Assembly (NCBI GenBank): GCA_016185145.1
Contig: JACPOB010000018.1
Coordinates: forward strand, 90,288 to 154,287
Direction of reading: 5' to 3'
Length of the DNA stretch: 64,000 bases
Source of the DNA: Rhodospirillales bacterium
GTDB taxonomy: Bacteria; Pseudomonadota; Alphaproteobacteria; Reyranellales; Reyranellaceae
Part shown: positions 1-9,399 of the stretch, one piece after another
How positions within the stretch are numbered: position 1 is the stretch's first letter
Layout of the letters: each line of letters starts with the position of its first letter
Program-made: the position numbers and the translations under genes
Notes under the pieces: generated by a model
Seen by the model: only the letters and a program-made list of their open reading frames with translations
The model's database searches: none
What the model was told of the DNA's origin: nothing

Positions 1-345
1 CACGAAGCCCGGCGTGCAGAAGCCGCATTGCGTGGCATCGGACTCGGCCATCGCCACCTGGACGGCGTGTGGCGCGCCGTCCGGGCCGTGCAGGCCCTCG
101 ATGGTGCGCACGGCCTGGCCGTCGATCTGCCCCATCAGGGCGATGCAGGAATTCATGGCCTCGCGGCGGCCGTCGGCATGCCCCAGCACGACGGTGCAGG
201 CGCCGCAATCGCCCTCGGCGCAACCCTCCTTGGTGCCCTTGAGGCCACGCTGCTCGCGCAGCCAGTCGAGCAGCGTCGTCATCGGCGAGACGCCGTCGAG
301 CTCGACCGGCTGGTCGTTGATGACAAAACGGATGCGGTCCGCCAT
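1..345 (-). CDS. (2Fe-2S)-binding subunit of a xanthine dehydrogenase-family molybdenum hydroxylase (partial)
   Basis: This is the N-terminal 115 codons of a small iron-sulfur subunit; the rest lies beyond the left edge. The sequence shows the plant-type [2Fe-2S] motif CAEGDCGAC at about residues 42-50, a further Cys in the NSC segment near residue 67, and the start of the second cluster domain, QCGFCTPGF, at the cut edge. Such subunits (CoxS/XdhA type) carry electrons from the molybdenum cofactor to FAD in cytoplasmic hydroxylases of purines, aldehydes or N-heterocycles. The ATG at 345 fits the usual start a few residues before the first beta strand. It is divergent from the deacetylase-family genes at 441 and 1342, with a gap of about 95 nt. 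The substrate cannot be read from this fragment. Confidence 0.9.
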   Translation of the reverse strand, partial: MADRIRFVINDQPVELDGVSPMTTLLDWLREQRGLKGTKEGCAEGDCGACTVVLGHADGRREAMNSCIALMGQIDGQAVRTIEGLHGPDGAPHAVQVAMAESDATQCGFCTPGFV

Positions 346-440
346 GCGAATGACTGTGATCGCGGTATTCTTTATACGCAAGCGGTTGCTCTGCTGATCG
401 GCGCATGATGCACTTCGCCTGCCACAACAAGAGCCCTCAA

Positions 441-1340
441 ATGGATCCCTACCGGTTCAGCTACTCCCCCGTCGTCGAGCGACCGAAGCTCTCCTGGCCC
501 AACGGCGCGCGCGTCGCCGTATGGGTCTGCCCCAACATCGAGCACTACGAGTACATCCCCGCCGAGGTGCGGGTGCGCAATCCCTGGCCGCGCATGCCGC
601 ACCCCGACGTGCTGGGCTATGGCGGCCGCGACTACGGCAATCGTGTCGGCCTGTGGCGCATGTTCGAGGTCCTGGACAAGCACAATGTGCGCTGCACGGT
701 GTCTCTGTCGATGTCGGTGATCGAGATGTATCCCGAGATCCTGGAAGCCATGGAGGCGCGGCGCTGGGAGTACATGAGCCATGGCTACTTCAACACGCGC
801 TACCACTGGGGCTACAGCGAGCAGGAGGAGCGCGAGGTCATCGAGCACAGCAAGGCCACGCACCTCAGGCTGACCGGCCGCAGGCTGCGCGGCTGGTTCT
901 CGCCCGCCATCTCCAACACGCTCAGCACGCCGGATCTCGTGAAGGAAGCGGGCCTGGACTACATCTGCGACTTCTATCACGACGACCAGCCGACGCCGCT
1001 CGCCACCAGGCACGGCACGCTGATGCATGTGCCCTACACCATGGATCTCAACGACGCCCTGATCCATCGCCAGCCGGTCGAGGCCGAGGAATTCGCCCAG
1101 ATGATCGTCGACCATTTCGACACGGTCTACCGCGAAGGCAGCGAGAACGGCCGCGTCATGTGTATCGCGCTGCACCCCTACATGATGGGCGCTCCGCACC
1201 GGCTGAAACATCTCGACCGGGCGCTGGGCTATATCCGCCAGCACAAGGATGCCTGGGTCTGCACCGCCGAGGAGATCTTGGATTGGTATGTCGCCAACGG
1301 GCTAAAAACCTTCCAGCAGCATCTCGGGAAGGAGGCGTGA
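441..1340 (+). CDS. polysaccharide deacetylase family protein, PuuE-like (299 aa)
   Basis: A cytoplasmic protein of the NodB-fold carbohydrate esterase 4 superfamily. No signal peptide is visible. The sequence has the segment DYGNRVGLWRMFEVLDKHN and a late IALHPYMMGAPHRL block, which resemble the PuuE/allantoinase-like branch. The canonical metal-binding TFDDG motif of sugar deacetylases is absent, as expected for PuuE-type cofactor-independent amidohydrolases. ATG 441 is preferred over 405 because family homology starts at MDPYRFSY. The stop is 1 nt before the next gene's start, so the two are almost certainly co-transcribed. Neighbouring molybdenum-hydroxylase and importer genes suggest hydrolysis of a C-N bond in a ureide or purine-derived compound. 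That role is inferred; the fold assignment is firm. Confidence 0.85.
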   Translation: MDPYRFSYSPVVERPKLSWPNGARVAVWVCPNIEHYEYIPAEVRVRNPWPRMPHPDVLGYGGRDYGNRVGLWRMFEVLDKHNVRCTVSLSMSVIEMYPEILEAMEARRWEYMSHGYFNTRYHWGYSEQEEREVIEHSKATHLRLTGRRLRGWFSPAISNTLSTPDLVKEAGLDYICDFYHDDQPTPLATRHGTLMHVPYTMDLNDALIHRQPVEAEEFAQMIVDHFDTVYREGSENGRVMCIALHPYMMGAPHRLKHLDRALGYIRQHKDAWVCTAEEILDWYVANGLKTFQQHLGKEA

Positions 1341-1341
1341 C

Positions 1342-2262
1342 ATGACCGCATCCGTTCCCAAGAATCCGCCGCCGCTCAAGCCCGGGATGGACAATCCCTG
1401 GTACGACTACGTCCCCTTCCCCCTGCGCCCCAGGCTCACCTGGCCGCGCAATGCGCGCGTCGGCTGGTTCGTGCTGCTGCATCTCGAATACTGGGAGCTG
1501 ATCCCCGACGAGAGCAGCCATCGCGATCCGCGCCATGTCGGTGAGTTCGGCAGCTTCGTGCCCGACTATCGAACCTGGACGCAGCGCGAGTACGGCAACC
1601 GGGCCGGCATCTTCCGCGTGCTCGACGTGCTCGACCGCTATCAGGTGCGTGCCGGCGTGGCGGTGAATGCCCTGGCGGCCGAGCGCTATCCCTACCTCAT
1701 CGAGCAGTTCAAGAAGCGCAGGTACGAGTTCATCGCGCACGGCCATTCGGCCAACCGCATGATCACCTCGAAGATGAGCGAGGCCGAGGAAAAGGCCGAG
1801 ATCGCCGAAGCGATCGGCGCCATCGAGAAGGCTGCGGGCGTGCGGCCCAAGGGCTGGCTGGGCCAGGACTACGGCGAAAGCCAGCGCACGCCCAAGCTCC
1901 TGGCCGATGCCGGGCTGGACTACGTGCTGGACTGGCCGAACGATGACCAGCCCTACCCGATGAAGGTCGGCAAGCCATTCGTGTCGCTGCCCAACCAGCC
2001 GGAATGGGACGACGTGCAGCAGCTCCTGCTGCGGCGCATCCCCACGCCGCGCTATCCCGACATGGTCGGCGAGGCGTTCGAGGTGCTGCACCAGGAAGGC
2101 GGCCAGGTGTTCAACCTCTCGGTCCATCCCTGGCTGATGGGCGTGCCGCATCGCATCAAGTATCTCGACGAGGCCCTGCGCCGCATCGAACGCTTCGGCA
2201 ACGTCTGGCAGGCGACACCGGGCGAGATCGCGAAGCACTACATGGATACGATGATGGGTTGA
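1342..2262 (+). CDS. polysaccharide deacetylase family protein, second tandem copy (306 aa)
   Basis: A paralogue of the preceding gene with the same layout: an opening WPRNARVGWFVLLHLEYWEL segment, EYGNRAGIFRVLDVLDRY, an AHGHSANRM segment where deacetylases keep metal-ligand histidines, and a late LSVHPWLMGVPHRIKYLDE block. It also lacks a TFDDG motif. A strong ribosome-binding site (GGAAGGAGG) lies about 6 nt before ATG 1342. The two proteins are clearly diverged, so they may act on successive substrates or form a heteromer; this is inference. A long inverted repeat (2267-2404) follows the stop and separates the gene from the convergent phyH-family gene. Confidence 0.85.
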   Translation: MTASVPKNPPPLKPGMDNPWYDYVPFPLRPRLTWPRNARVGWFVLLHLEYWELIPDESSHRDPRHVGEFGSFVPDYRTWTQREYGNRAGIFRVLDVLDRYQVRAGVAVNALAAERYPYLIEQFKKRRYEFIAHGHSANRMITSKMSEAEEKAEIAEAIGAIEKAAGVRPKGWLGQDYGESQRTPKLLADAGLDYVLDWPNDDQPYPMKVGKPFVSLPNQPEWDDVQQLLLRRIPTPRYPDMVGEAFEVLHQEGGQVFNLSVHPWLMGVPHRIKYLDEALRRIERFGNVWQATPGEIAKHYMDTMMG

Positions 2263-2266
2263 GGCT

Positions 2267-2404
2267 GGGGGCCCGCCACTCCAGTGGCGCGTCATGGTCT
2301 TCAGGACCGCGAGCGTCCCCGCTCGCTCATGATCATGAGGCGCGCGAGACGCGCGCGGTCCGGAAGAGTATGAGATGACGCGCCACTGGAGTGGCGCGCC
2401 CCCA
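2267..2404. repeat. MITE-like element with long terminal inverted repeats (family C)
   Basis: The ends are near-perfect inverted copies about 30 nt long: GGGGGCCCGCCACTCCAGTG at the left and its complement CACTGGAGTGGCGCGCCCCC at the right. Inside are further complementary arms (GGACCGCGAGCG, GCGCGGTCCGGAAGAG). It fills the whole gap between two convergent genes. No transposase is present. Related internal sequence (GGTCCGGAAGAG) recurs at 36166-36211 and 45295-45356. It could form a strong bidirectional hairpin and so act as a terminator. Confidence 0.75.
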
Positions 2405-2407
2405 GCA

Positions 2408-3250
2408 CTACTCCGCCGCCTTCTTGAAGCCCTGGTCCTGGCGCAGGCGGAAGAGGCGGACGGCTTCGGCATGGGCGGCTTGCGCCTCGGCCGACATCGG
2501 CGTGCCGAGCCGTTTCTCCGGCAAGAAGTGACCGTAGCGGTCCTCGCCGCGCACCAGGAGCGCCGACGGCTTCACCGGGCCGACCGGGCGCACGTGCGCC
2601 GGGATGAAGCTGATGCCCAGCCCCATGCGGCGATCGTCGTTGCCGTTGCCCGGCGAGCAATGGACCAGCGCGGTGTGGTGCAGCGAGAGCTCGCCGGCCT
2701 TGAGCGGCATCGACACGCCCATCTCGCCGTCGAAACGATCGCTGATGCCCTGGCCGCGCTTGATCATGTTGTGGGCGTCGGGTTGGTCGTCGTGCTCGAT
2801 CATGGGCAGGGTGTGGGTGCCCGGGATCACGCGCATGCAGCCCGCCAGCTCCGACGCCTCCGACAGCGCCACCCACGCCGTCACATGCTCCAATGGATCG
2901 AGGAAGAAGTACGCTCCGTCCTGGTGCCACCGCACATAGGCCGGCGTATGCGGCTCCTTGATCCACATCGTCGAGTGGTAGACCAGGATGTCGGGCCCGA
3001 TCACGTCCTCGACGGCGTCGAGCACCCTGGGATGGTGCACCAGCGTATCCGCCCAGTGATAGAGCAGGTAGGATTTGCTCTTCTCCGGATATTCGAGCGG
3101 ATGGCCCTGCTGCCCTTCCCAGTATTCGAGATCGGCGCGCAACTCGCGTACTTCCTCCGGCGAGAGCGCCGGCACAGGAAATGCAAAGCCTTCGCTTCGG
3201 TATTGTTCGACTTGGGCAGACGACAGGATCTTGGGTGCGCTTTGGGGCAT
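2408..3250 (-). CDS. phytanoyl-CoA dioxygenase (PhyH) family protein (280 aa)
   Basis: An Fe(II)/2-oxoglutarate-dependent oxygenase of the PhyH fold. The iron-binding HxD motif is visible as WHQDGAYFF (His109, Asp111). The distal His lies in the ALVHCSPGNGNDDRRMGL segment, whose later Arg fits 2-oxoglutarate binding. Length is normal for bacterial PhyH proteins. The family hydroxylates diverse small molecules, so the substrate is not predictable. It is divergent from the Liv-type importer at 3333 (82 nt gap), suggesting a shared regulatory region and perhaps a shared substrate. Confidence 0.88.
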   Translation of the reverse strand: MPQSAPKILSSAQVEQYRSEGFAFPVPALSPEEVRELRADLEYWEGQQGHPLEYPEKSKSYLLYHWADTLVHHPRVLDAVEDVIGPDILVYHSTMWIKEPHTPAYVRWHQDGAYFFLDPLEHVTAWVALSEASELAGCMRVIPGTHTLPMIEHDDQPDAHNMIKRGQGISDRFDGEMGVSMPLKAGELSLHHTALVHCSPGNGNDDRRMGLGISFIPAHVRPVGPVKPSALLVRGEDRYGHFLPEKRLGTPMSAEAQAAHAEAVRLFRLRQDQGFKKAAE

Positions 3251-3332
3251 CGCAGTTCCGCGGTTGGCGGTTGTCGATCGATGGTCACTATCGTAGCGTC
3301 GCGCGCTCGGGGACTGAAGACAGGGGCTTCAC

Positions 3333-4556
3333 ATGAAAAAACAGGTCACCATATCCGTTTCGCGTCGCGGCTTCGTCGCCGGCACCACCGCGCTTGCCGG
3401 CAGCTTGGCCGCGCCGGCCGTGCTGCGCGCCCAGCCCGCCGCCATCAAGGTCGGCCTCATCCATCCGGTGACGGGCTTCGTCGCCTACAACGGCCAGCAG
3501 GGGCGCCTCGGCGGCACCATGGCGATCGAGGACATCAACAAGGCGGGCGGCATCAAATCGATGGGCGGCGCCAAGCTCGAGGCGCTGCTGGGCGACAGCC
3601 AGTCCAAGGTCGAGGTCGGCGTCGCCGAAGTCGAGAAGATGAACGAGCAGGGCGTGGCGGCCTATATCGGCTGCTTCCAGAGCCCGGTCACCATCGCCGC
3701 CACCCAGGCGGCCGCCAAGTACAACACGCCCTTCCTGGTCGACGTCGCGGCATCGGACGTGATCGTCAATCGCGGGCTCAAGAACACCTTCCGCCTGATG
3801 CCGGGCTTCGGCGTCTGCGTCGACGACGGCATCGCCAACCTCGGCAACATCAACAAGGCCGCCGGCAGCCCCGCCAAGACGGCGGTGATCGTCCACGAAT
3901 CGGGCGAATTCGGCACCGGCACGGCAAAGCTGCTGGCGAGCAAGCTGCCCTCGATCGGCATCGAGGCCAAGGAAGTGATCGCGCACGACAACCCGACGCG
4001 CAACTTCGACAACATCGCGCTGCGCATCCGTTCCATCGCGCCCGACATCGTCATGATGTCGAACTACCAGAACGAATACATGCTGCTGGCGCGCACGCTC
4101 TTCCAGCAGAAGGTGAACGTCGCGGGCTTCTATTCGATCCTGGGCGGCGGCTTCAATTACAAGTTCGTCAAGGAGATGCCAGACATCTCGCAATACATGA
4201 TGGACGTGAATCACTGGTTCAATCCCAAGAGCGAGAAGGCGCAAGCGCTGAAGAAGCGCGTCGAGGCCGGTGGCGCGCTGTTCACCTTCGAGGTCTATCT
4301 CGGCTACTCGACCGCCATGCTGCTGGCCGATTCGCTCGAGCGCGCCGGCTCGGCCGACAAGGCCAAGCTCACCGACGCCATCGCCAGCTCGACCTTCAAG
4401 GCGGAGCTGATGCCCTACGGCCCGACCAAGTTCGTCAACGGCCAGAACCAGGGCGCCAAGCCTGCGGTCATGCAGTCGCTCAAGGGCGACATCGAGGTGA
4501 TCGCGCCCGAAGAGTTCGCCTCGGCCAAGGCGGTTTTCCCTAAGCCGAAGTTCTGA
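3333..4556 (+). CDS. Liv-type ABC transporter substrate-binding protein (407 aa)
   Basis: A periplasmic binding protein of the Leu/Ile/Val-binding (type I) family, first gene of a complete five-gene importer. The N-terminus has a twin-arginine-like export signal (SRRGFVAGTTALAG) followed by AAPAVLRAQPA, a likely cleavage site near residue 30. The mature part begins IKVGLIHPVTGFVAYNGQQ, the typical first beta strand and ligand loop. A Tat-type signal is common for this family in alphaproteobacteria. In this family the ligand may be an amino acid, amide, urea or aromatic acid. The gene context (PuuE-like enzymes, PhyH) argues against assuming leucine. The permease gene follows after 28 nt. Confidence 0.92.
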   Translation: MKKQVTISVSRRGFVAGTTALAGSLAAPAVLRAQPAAIKVGLIHPVTGFVAYNGQQGRLGGTMAIEDINKAGGIKSMGGAKLEALLGDSQSKVEVGVAEVEKMNEQGVAAYIGCFQSPVTIAATQAAAKYNTPFLVDVAASDVIVNRGLKNTFRLMPGFGVCVDDGIANLGNINKAAGSPAKTAVIVHESGEFGTGTAKLLASKLPSIGIEAKEVIAHDNPTRNFDNIALRIRSIAPDIVMMSNYQNEYMLLARTLFQQKVNVAGFYSILGGGFNYKFVKEMPDISQYMMDVNHWFNPKSEKAQALKKRVEAGGALFTFEVYLGYSTAMLLADSLERAGSADKAKLTDAIASSTFKAELMPYGPTKFVNGQNQGAKPAVMQSLKGDIEVIAPEEFASAKAVFPKPKF

Positions 4557-4584
4557 CCAAGCCCTCAAGGGATAGACAAGGGGC

Positions 4585-5457
4585 GTGCTCGACCCTCAGA
4601 TCATCGTCGCCGGCGTCCTCAACGGCCTGCTCGCCGGCGGCATCTACGTGCTGGTCGCCGTCGGCCTGACGCTGATCTACGGCGTCCTGCACATCATCAA
4701 CTTCGCCCATGGCAGCCTGCTGATGCTGGCCATGTACGCCGTGTTCTGGCTGTGGCGCCTGATCGGCATCGACCCCTACGTCGCCCTGCCGATCGTGATC
4801 GGCGGTGCCTTCGTCTTCGGCTTCGTGCTCTACCGGCTGGTGATCGGACGCTTCAGCCACGGCCGCGACGAGAACATCCTGTTGATCACGCTGGGCCTGT
4901 CGATCGTGTTCGACAACGCAGCCCTGCTGTTCTTCGGCGGTGACACCCAGACGATCGACGTGCCCTATGCCGGCTCGTTCATCCAGCTCGGCGCGGCCTT
5001 CCTGCCGCTGCCCAAGCTGATCTCCTTCGGCGCCTCGCTGCTGCTCTGCGCCATCCTCGGCCTCTACATGGCCAAGAGCGACACCGGCAAGGCGATCCGC
5101 GCCGTCGCCAAGGAGCGCCAGGGCGCGCGCCTGGTCGGCATCGACGTCGACAACATCTTCGCCGTCTCCTACGGCATCGGCATCGCCTGCCTGGGGGCCG
5201 CGGCGTGCCTGCTGATGCCGACCTATTACGTCACGCCCACTTCCGGCCACGCCTTCGTGCTGGTCGCCTTCACCATCGTCGTGCTGGGCGGCATGGGCAG
5301 CTTCATCGGTGCGGCGGTCGGCGGCTTCATCATCGGCATCACCGAGGCGCTGGGCGGCCTCTTTCTCGGCGAGCAGCTCGGCCAGATCGGCATCTCGCTG
5401 ATCTTCATCCTGATCCTGCTTTTGAAGCCCACCGGCCTGTTCGGGAGCAAGGTGTGA
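4585..5457 (+). CDS. Liv-type ABC transporter permease, LivH-like (290 aa)
   Basis: Inner-membrane permease of a branched-chain amino acid-type importer. It has about eight hydrophobic segments, starting VAGVLNGLLAGGIYVLVAVG, and the family block ATCAACTTCGCCCATGGCAG encoding INFAHGS. The start is GTG 4585, with AAGGGG upstream, which gives the normal LivH N-terminus. It ends in GTGTGA, where the TGA overlaps the GTG start of the next permease by 4 nt, indicating translational coupling. It pairs with the LivM-like protein to form the channel. Confidence 0.93.
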   Translation: MLDPQIIVAGVLNGLLAGGIYVLVAVGLTLIYGVLHIINFAHGSLLMLAMYAVFWLWRLIGIDPYVALPIVIGGAFVFGFVLYRLVIGRFSHGRDENILLITLGLSIVFDNAALLFFGGDTQTIDVPYAGSFIQLGAAFLPLPKLISFGASLLLCAILGLYMAKSDTGKAIRAVAKERQGARLVGIDVDNIFAVSYGIGIACLGAAACLLMPTYYVTPTSGHAFVLVAFTIVVLGGMGSFIGAAVGGFIIGITEALGGLFLGEQLGQIGISLIFILILLLKPTGLFGSKV

Positions 5458-6416
5458 ACCGGCAGACCCTGCTGCTCGCCACCGGCCTCGCCGCCGCGGC
5501 GATCTTCCCGCTGCTGGCGCCGAACTATCTCGTCAACGTCGGCATGATGGTGTTCTTCGTGGCCTTCATCGGCCAGTCGTGGAACATCGCCGGCGGCTTC
5601 GCCGGCCAGACCTCGTTCGGTCACGTCGTTTTCTTCGGCACCGGCGCCTATACCTCGACCATCCTGCAGGTGACCTACGGCTGGAACCCCTGGCTTGCCT
5701 GGCCGGCGGCGATGCTGGCCGGGGCGATCGTCGGCTGGATCATCGCCTTCCTGTCGTTCCGCGCTGGACTGCGCGGCTCCTACTTCGCGCTGATCACGCT
5801 CGCCTTCGCCGAGGTCTTCCGCATCCTCGCCAATTCGGTGCCGTTCACCCGCGGCGGGCTCGGCATGCTGATCAAGGCCGACCAGCGGCCGATCAACTTC
5901 CAGTTCAAGGACCCGATCTGGATCTACTATATCGCGCTAGCGCTCTGCATCGTCTCGCTGCTGATCGCCTGGCGATTGACGCGCAACCGCTTCGGCGCCC
6001 GCCTGGTCGCCATCCGCGAGAACGAGGATGCCGCGCGCGCGCTCGGCATCGACGTGTTCGCCGAGAAGGTGAAGGTCCTGACCCTGTCGGGCGCGATGTG
6101 CGCCGCCGGCGGCACCTTCTATGCCCAGAAATACCTCTACATCGATCCCTCGATCGCCTTCGGCGTCGACAAGTCGGTCGAGATGCTGCTGGTCAGCATG
6201 GTGGGCGGCGCCGGCACCATCTTCGGACCGCTGATCGGCTCGGTGGCGCTCACCGCCATCAACGAGGTGACACGCGGCCTGGCCAGCGTCGTCCCGGCGC
6301 TGAAGAACGTGCAGCCGCTCAGCCTCGTCGTCTACGGCGTCATGCTGGTGCTGATCGTGGCCCGCCTGCCGGACGGGCTGATGGGCCTGTTCCGACGGAA
6401 GCCGCGCCATGCTTGA
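5454..6416 (+). CDS. Liv-type ABC transporter permease, LivM-like (320 aa)
   Basis: Second inner-membrane permease of the importer. The family signature SWNIAGGFAGQTSFGHVVFF lies near residues 40-60, and several transmembrane helices follow. GTG 5454 is chosen because it overlaps the upstream stop by 4 nt and yields the normal short hydrophobic N-terminus; the open frame extends further upstream but would overlap LivH deeply. The last 8 nt overlap the ATG of the ATPase gene. Confidence 0.92.
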   Translation: MNRQTLLLATGLAAAAIFPLLAPNYLVNVGMMVFFVAFIGQSWNIAGGFAGQTSFGHVVFFGTGAYTSTILQVTYGWNPWLAWPAAMLAGAIVGWIIAFLSFRAGLRGSYFALITLAFAEVFRILANSVPFTRGGLGMLIKADQRPINFQFKDPIWIYYIALALCIVSLLIAWRLTRNRFGARLVAIRENEDAARALGIDVFAEKVKVLTLSGAMCAAGGTFYAQKYLYIDPSIAFGVDKSVEMLLVSMVGGAGTIFGPLIGSVALTAINEVTRGLASVVPALKNVQPLSLVVYGVMLVLIVARLPDGLMGLFRRKPRHA

Positions 6417-7129
6417 GGTGCGCGAGCTTTCCAAGTCGTTCGGCGGCCTGAAGGCCGTCGACCAGGTTTCGCTCGACGTGCGCCAGGGCGAGATCGTCGG
6501 CCTGATCGGTCCCAACGGAGCGGGCAAGACCACATTGTTCGCCGCCATCGCCGGCTTTCATGCACCCGACGCCGGGCGCGTCGCCTTGAATGGTCGGGAC
6601 ATCACTGGACTGCCGCCGCATCGCATCTGTGCCGCCGGGATGGTGCGCACCTTCCAGATCACCCAGCCCTTCGCCAAGATCAGCGTGCGCGAGAACATCA
6701 TGGTGGGTGCCTACCTGCACACCGCCGACCGCAAGGCAGCCGAACGCGAGGCCGAGGCGGTGGCAGCCCTGGTCGGCATGGCCGGCCAGCTCGACCAGAA
6801 GGGCGCCGACCTCACCGTCGCCGGCCGCAAGCGGCTCGAGCTCGCGCGCGCGCTCGCGACCGGTCCGCGCCTGCTGCTGCTCGACGAGGTGATGGCCGGC
6901 CTCAATCCGACCGAGATCGTCGAGATCGTCGAGGTGATCCGCGAGATCCGCAACTCGGGCGTCACCATCCTGCTGATCGAGCACGTCATGCAGGCCGTGA
7001 CCTCGCTCGCCGAGCGCGTCTATGTCCTGAACCAGGGCCGCATGATCGCCGAGGGCACGCCCGCCGCCATCGCCGAGGACCGCCAAGTCGTCGAAGCCTA
7101 TCTCGGCCATGGCGCTGCCAGGGTGCTGC

Positions 7130-7137
<8 letters not shown>
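6409..7137 (+). CDS. Liv-type ABC transporter ATP-binding protein, LivG-like (242 aa)
   Basis: Cytoplasmic ATPase. It shows Walker A GPNGAGKTT at about residues 34-42, a degenerate signature DLTVAGRKRLELARAL in place of the usual LSGGQ (typical of LivG), Walker B LLLLDEVMAGL and the His-switch segment LLIEHVMQAV. In LivG proteins the residue after Walker B is often E, as here. It is embedded in the overlapping gene chain, overlapping LivM by 8 nt and the next ATPase by 8 nt (or 29 nt with the alternative start). Confidence 0.94.
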
Positions 7138-7831
<694 letters not shown>

Positions 7832-7861
7832 CTGGGAGCGCAGGCCAGGGCCCGCGCTTCC

Positions 7862-9022
7862 TCACGCCGCCTCGCCCGCCGCCCAGCCGGAGGACCAGGC
7901 CCACTGGAAATTGTAGCCGCCCAGCCAGCCGGTGACGTCGACCGCCTCGCCGATCACGAACAGGCCCGGCACCTTCTTCGCCTCCATGGTGCGTGACGAC
8001 AGTTCGCCGGTATCGATGCCGCCCACCGTGACCTCGGCCTTGGCGTAGCCTTCGGTGCCGGTGGGCACGATCTTCCAGCCCTTCAGGCGATCGGCCAGCA
8101 CGTCGAGATCGCGGTCGCGCGCGGTCGCCATGGTCCCTTCGGAGGCGAGGTGCTGCGCCAGTCGCTGCGGCAACACCTCGCTCAGCACGGTGCGCAGCTC
8201 CGCCTTGGGTCGCGTGCGCTTGCGGTCCTTCAGGAAGAAGGCAGCGTCGGTATCGGGCAGCAGGTCGATCGCGATCTCCCCGCCGGCCGTCCAGTACGAA
8301 GAGATCTGCAGGATGGCCGGCCCCGACAATCCGCGATGGGTGAACAGCATGGCCTCGCGGAAGCTCGCGCGGCCCAGTCGCGTCACCACCTCGAGCGACA
8401 CGCCGCTCAGCTCCGGCACTTTCAGCGTGAGCGGCACGAGCGCCGGCCGTGTCTCGGCGAGCGCAAGGCCGAAGCGGCGGGCGATGCCGTGCGCGAAATC
8501 CGTCGCGCCCATCTTGGGAATCGACAGGCCGCCCGTCGCGAGCACCAGCGACGGCGCGGTGAACGTGCCGTGGTCCGTCGCCACGGTGAAATGGTCGGCC
8601 TTGTCGATGCCGGTGATGCGATGCGCCACCTTCACCTCGACACCGACGGCGGCGCATTCGGCCAGCAGCATGGCCACGATCTGCCGCGCCGAGCCGTCGC
8701 AGAACAGCTGGCCCAGCGTCTTCTCGTGCCAGGCGATTCGATGCTTGTCGACCAGGGCGATGACGTCGTGCTGGGTGTAGCGCGCCAGCGCCGACTTGCA
8801 GAAATGCGGGTTGGCCGACAGGAAGGCCTCGGGCCGGCTGCCGAGGTTGGTGAAATTGCACCGCCCGCCGCCCGAGATCAGGATCTTCTTGCCGACCTTC
8901 TCGGCATGCTCCAGCACCAGGACGCGCCGCCCACGCCGGCCGGCGCTGAGCGCACACATCAGGCCGGCAGCGCCACCGCCCGCGACGATGACATCGAAGC
9001 GCCGCGACGCACCGACGGTCAC
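7862..9022 (-). CDS. HI0933/BaiN-family FAD/NAD(P)-dependent flavoprotein (386 aa)
   Basis: A cytoplasmic flavoprotein oxidoreductase. It has an N-terminal Rossmann dinucleotide motif VIVAGGGAAGLMCALSAGRR and the family block KKILISGGGRCNFTN; a C-terminal segment EAVDVTGWLGGYNFQWAWSS closes the FAD site. Length matches the family (about 390-400). GTG 9022 is chosen because its GTGA overlaps the crcB stop and the Rossmann strand begins eight residues later. The family is poorly characterised; flavoreductase activity on steroids or quinones is known for some members. It is the last gene of a four-gene overlapping operon. Confidence 0.88.
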   Translation of the reverse strand: MTVGASRRFDVIVAGGGAAGLMCALSAGRRGRRVLVLEHAEKVGKKILISGGGRCNFTNLGSRPEAFLSANPHFCKSALARYTQHDVIALVDKHRIAWHEKTLGQLFCDGSARQIVAMLLAECAAVGVEVKVAHRITGIDKADHFTVATDHGTFTAPSLVLATGGLSIPKMGATDFAHGIARRFGLALAETRPALVPLTLKVPELSGVSLEVVTRLGRASFREAMLFTHRGLSGPAILQISSYWTAGGEIAIDLLPDTDAAFFLKDRKRTRPKAELRTVLSEVLPQRLAQHLASEGTMATARDRDLDVLADRLKGWKIVPTGTEGYAKAEVTVGGIDTGELSSRTMEAKKVPGLFVIGEAVDVTGWLGGYNFQWAWSSGWAAGEAA

Positions 9023-9399
9023 GCCAGCGCCGTCCTCACGATCCACAGGCCGACCACCAGGCCGATGACGGCGCCCACCACCGAGCCGCCGACATAGAGC
9101 GCGGCCAGCAGATGCTCGTGGCGTTCCCACAGCAGGACGGCGTCGAGAGAAAAGGCCGAGAAGGTCGTGAAGCCGCCCAGGATGCCGGTGGTGAGGAACA
9201 GCGGCAGATGGCTTGGAGGGCCGGCGCGCTCGGCGAAATAGCCGGCGATCAGGCCCATCACCAGCGAGCCCAGGATGTTGATGACGAAGGTGTGCCAGGG
9301 GAAGTGCGTGCCGAGGAAATGCGCCACCCAGACGTTCATGCCGTGCCGGATCGAGCCGCCGATGCCCGCCCCCACGAACACCACGATATAAGCCATCAT
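9019..9399 (-). CDS. crcB: fluoride efflux channel CrcB (126 aa)
   Basis: A small inner-membrane fluoride channel (Fluc family) with four transmembrane helices. Visible signatures are GGSIRHGMNVWV near the N-terminus, FVINILGSLVMG with the conserved pore Asn, and TTGILGGFTTFSAFSLD with the phenylalanine-box region. ATG 9399 is used rather than an upstream in-frame codon because homology begins at MAYIVVFVGAG and GGAGG lies about 9 nt upstream. It overlaps the peptidase remnant upstream (ATGA) and the flavoprotein gene downstream (GTGA). No fluoride riboswitch is visible, and none is expected inside an overlapping operon. Confidence 0.94.
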   Translation of the reverse strand: MMAYIVVFVGAGIGGSIRHGMNVWVAHFLGTHFPWHTFVINILGSLVMGLIAGYFAERAGPPSHLPLFLTTGILGGFTTFSAFSLDAVLLWERHEHLLAALYVGGSVVGAVIGLVVGLWIVRTALA

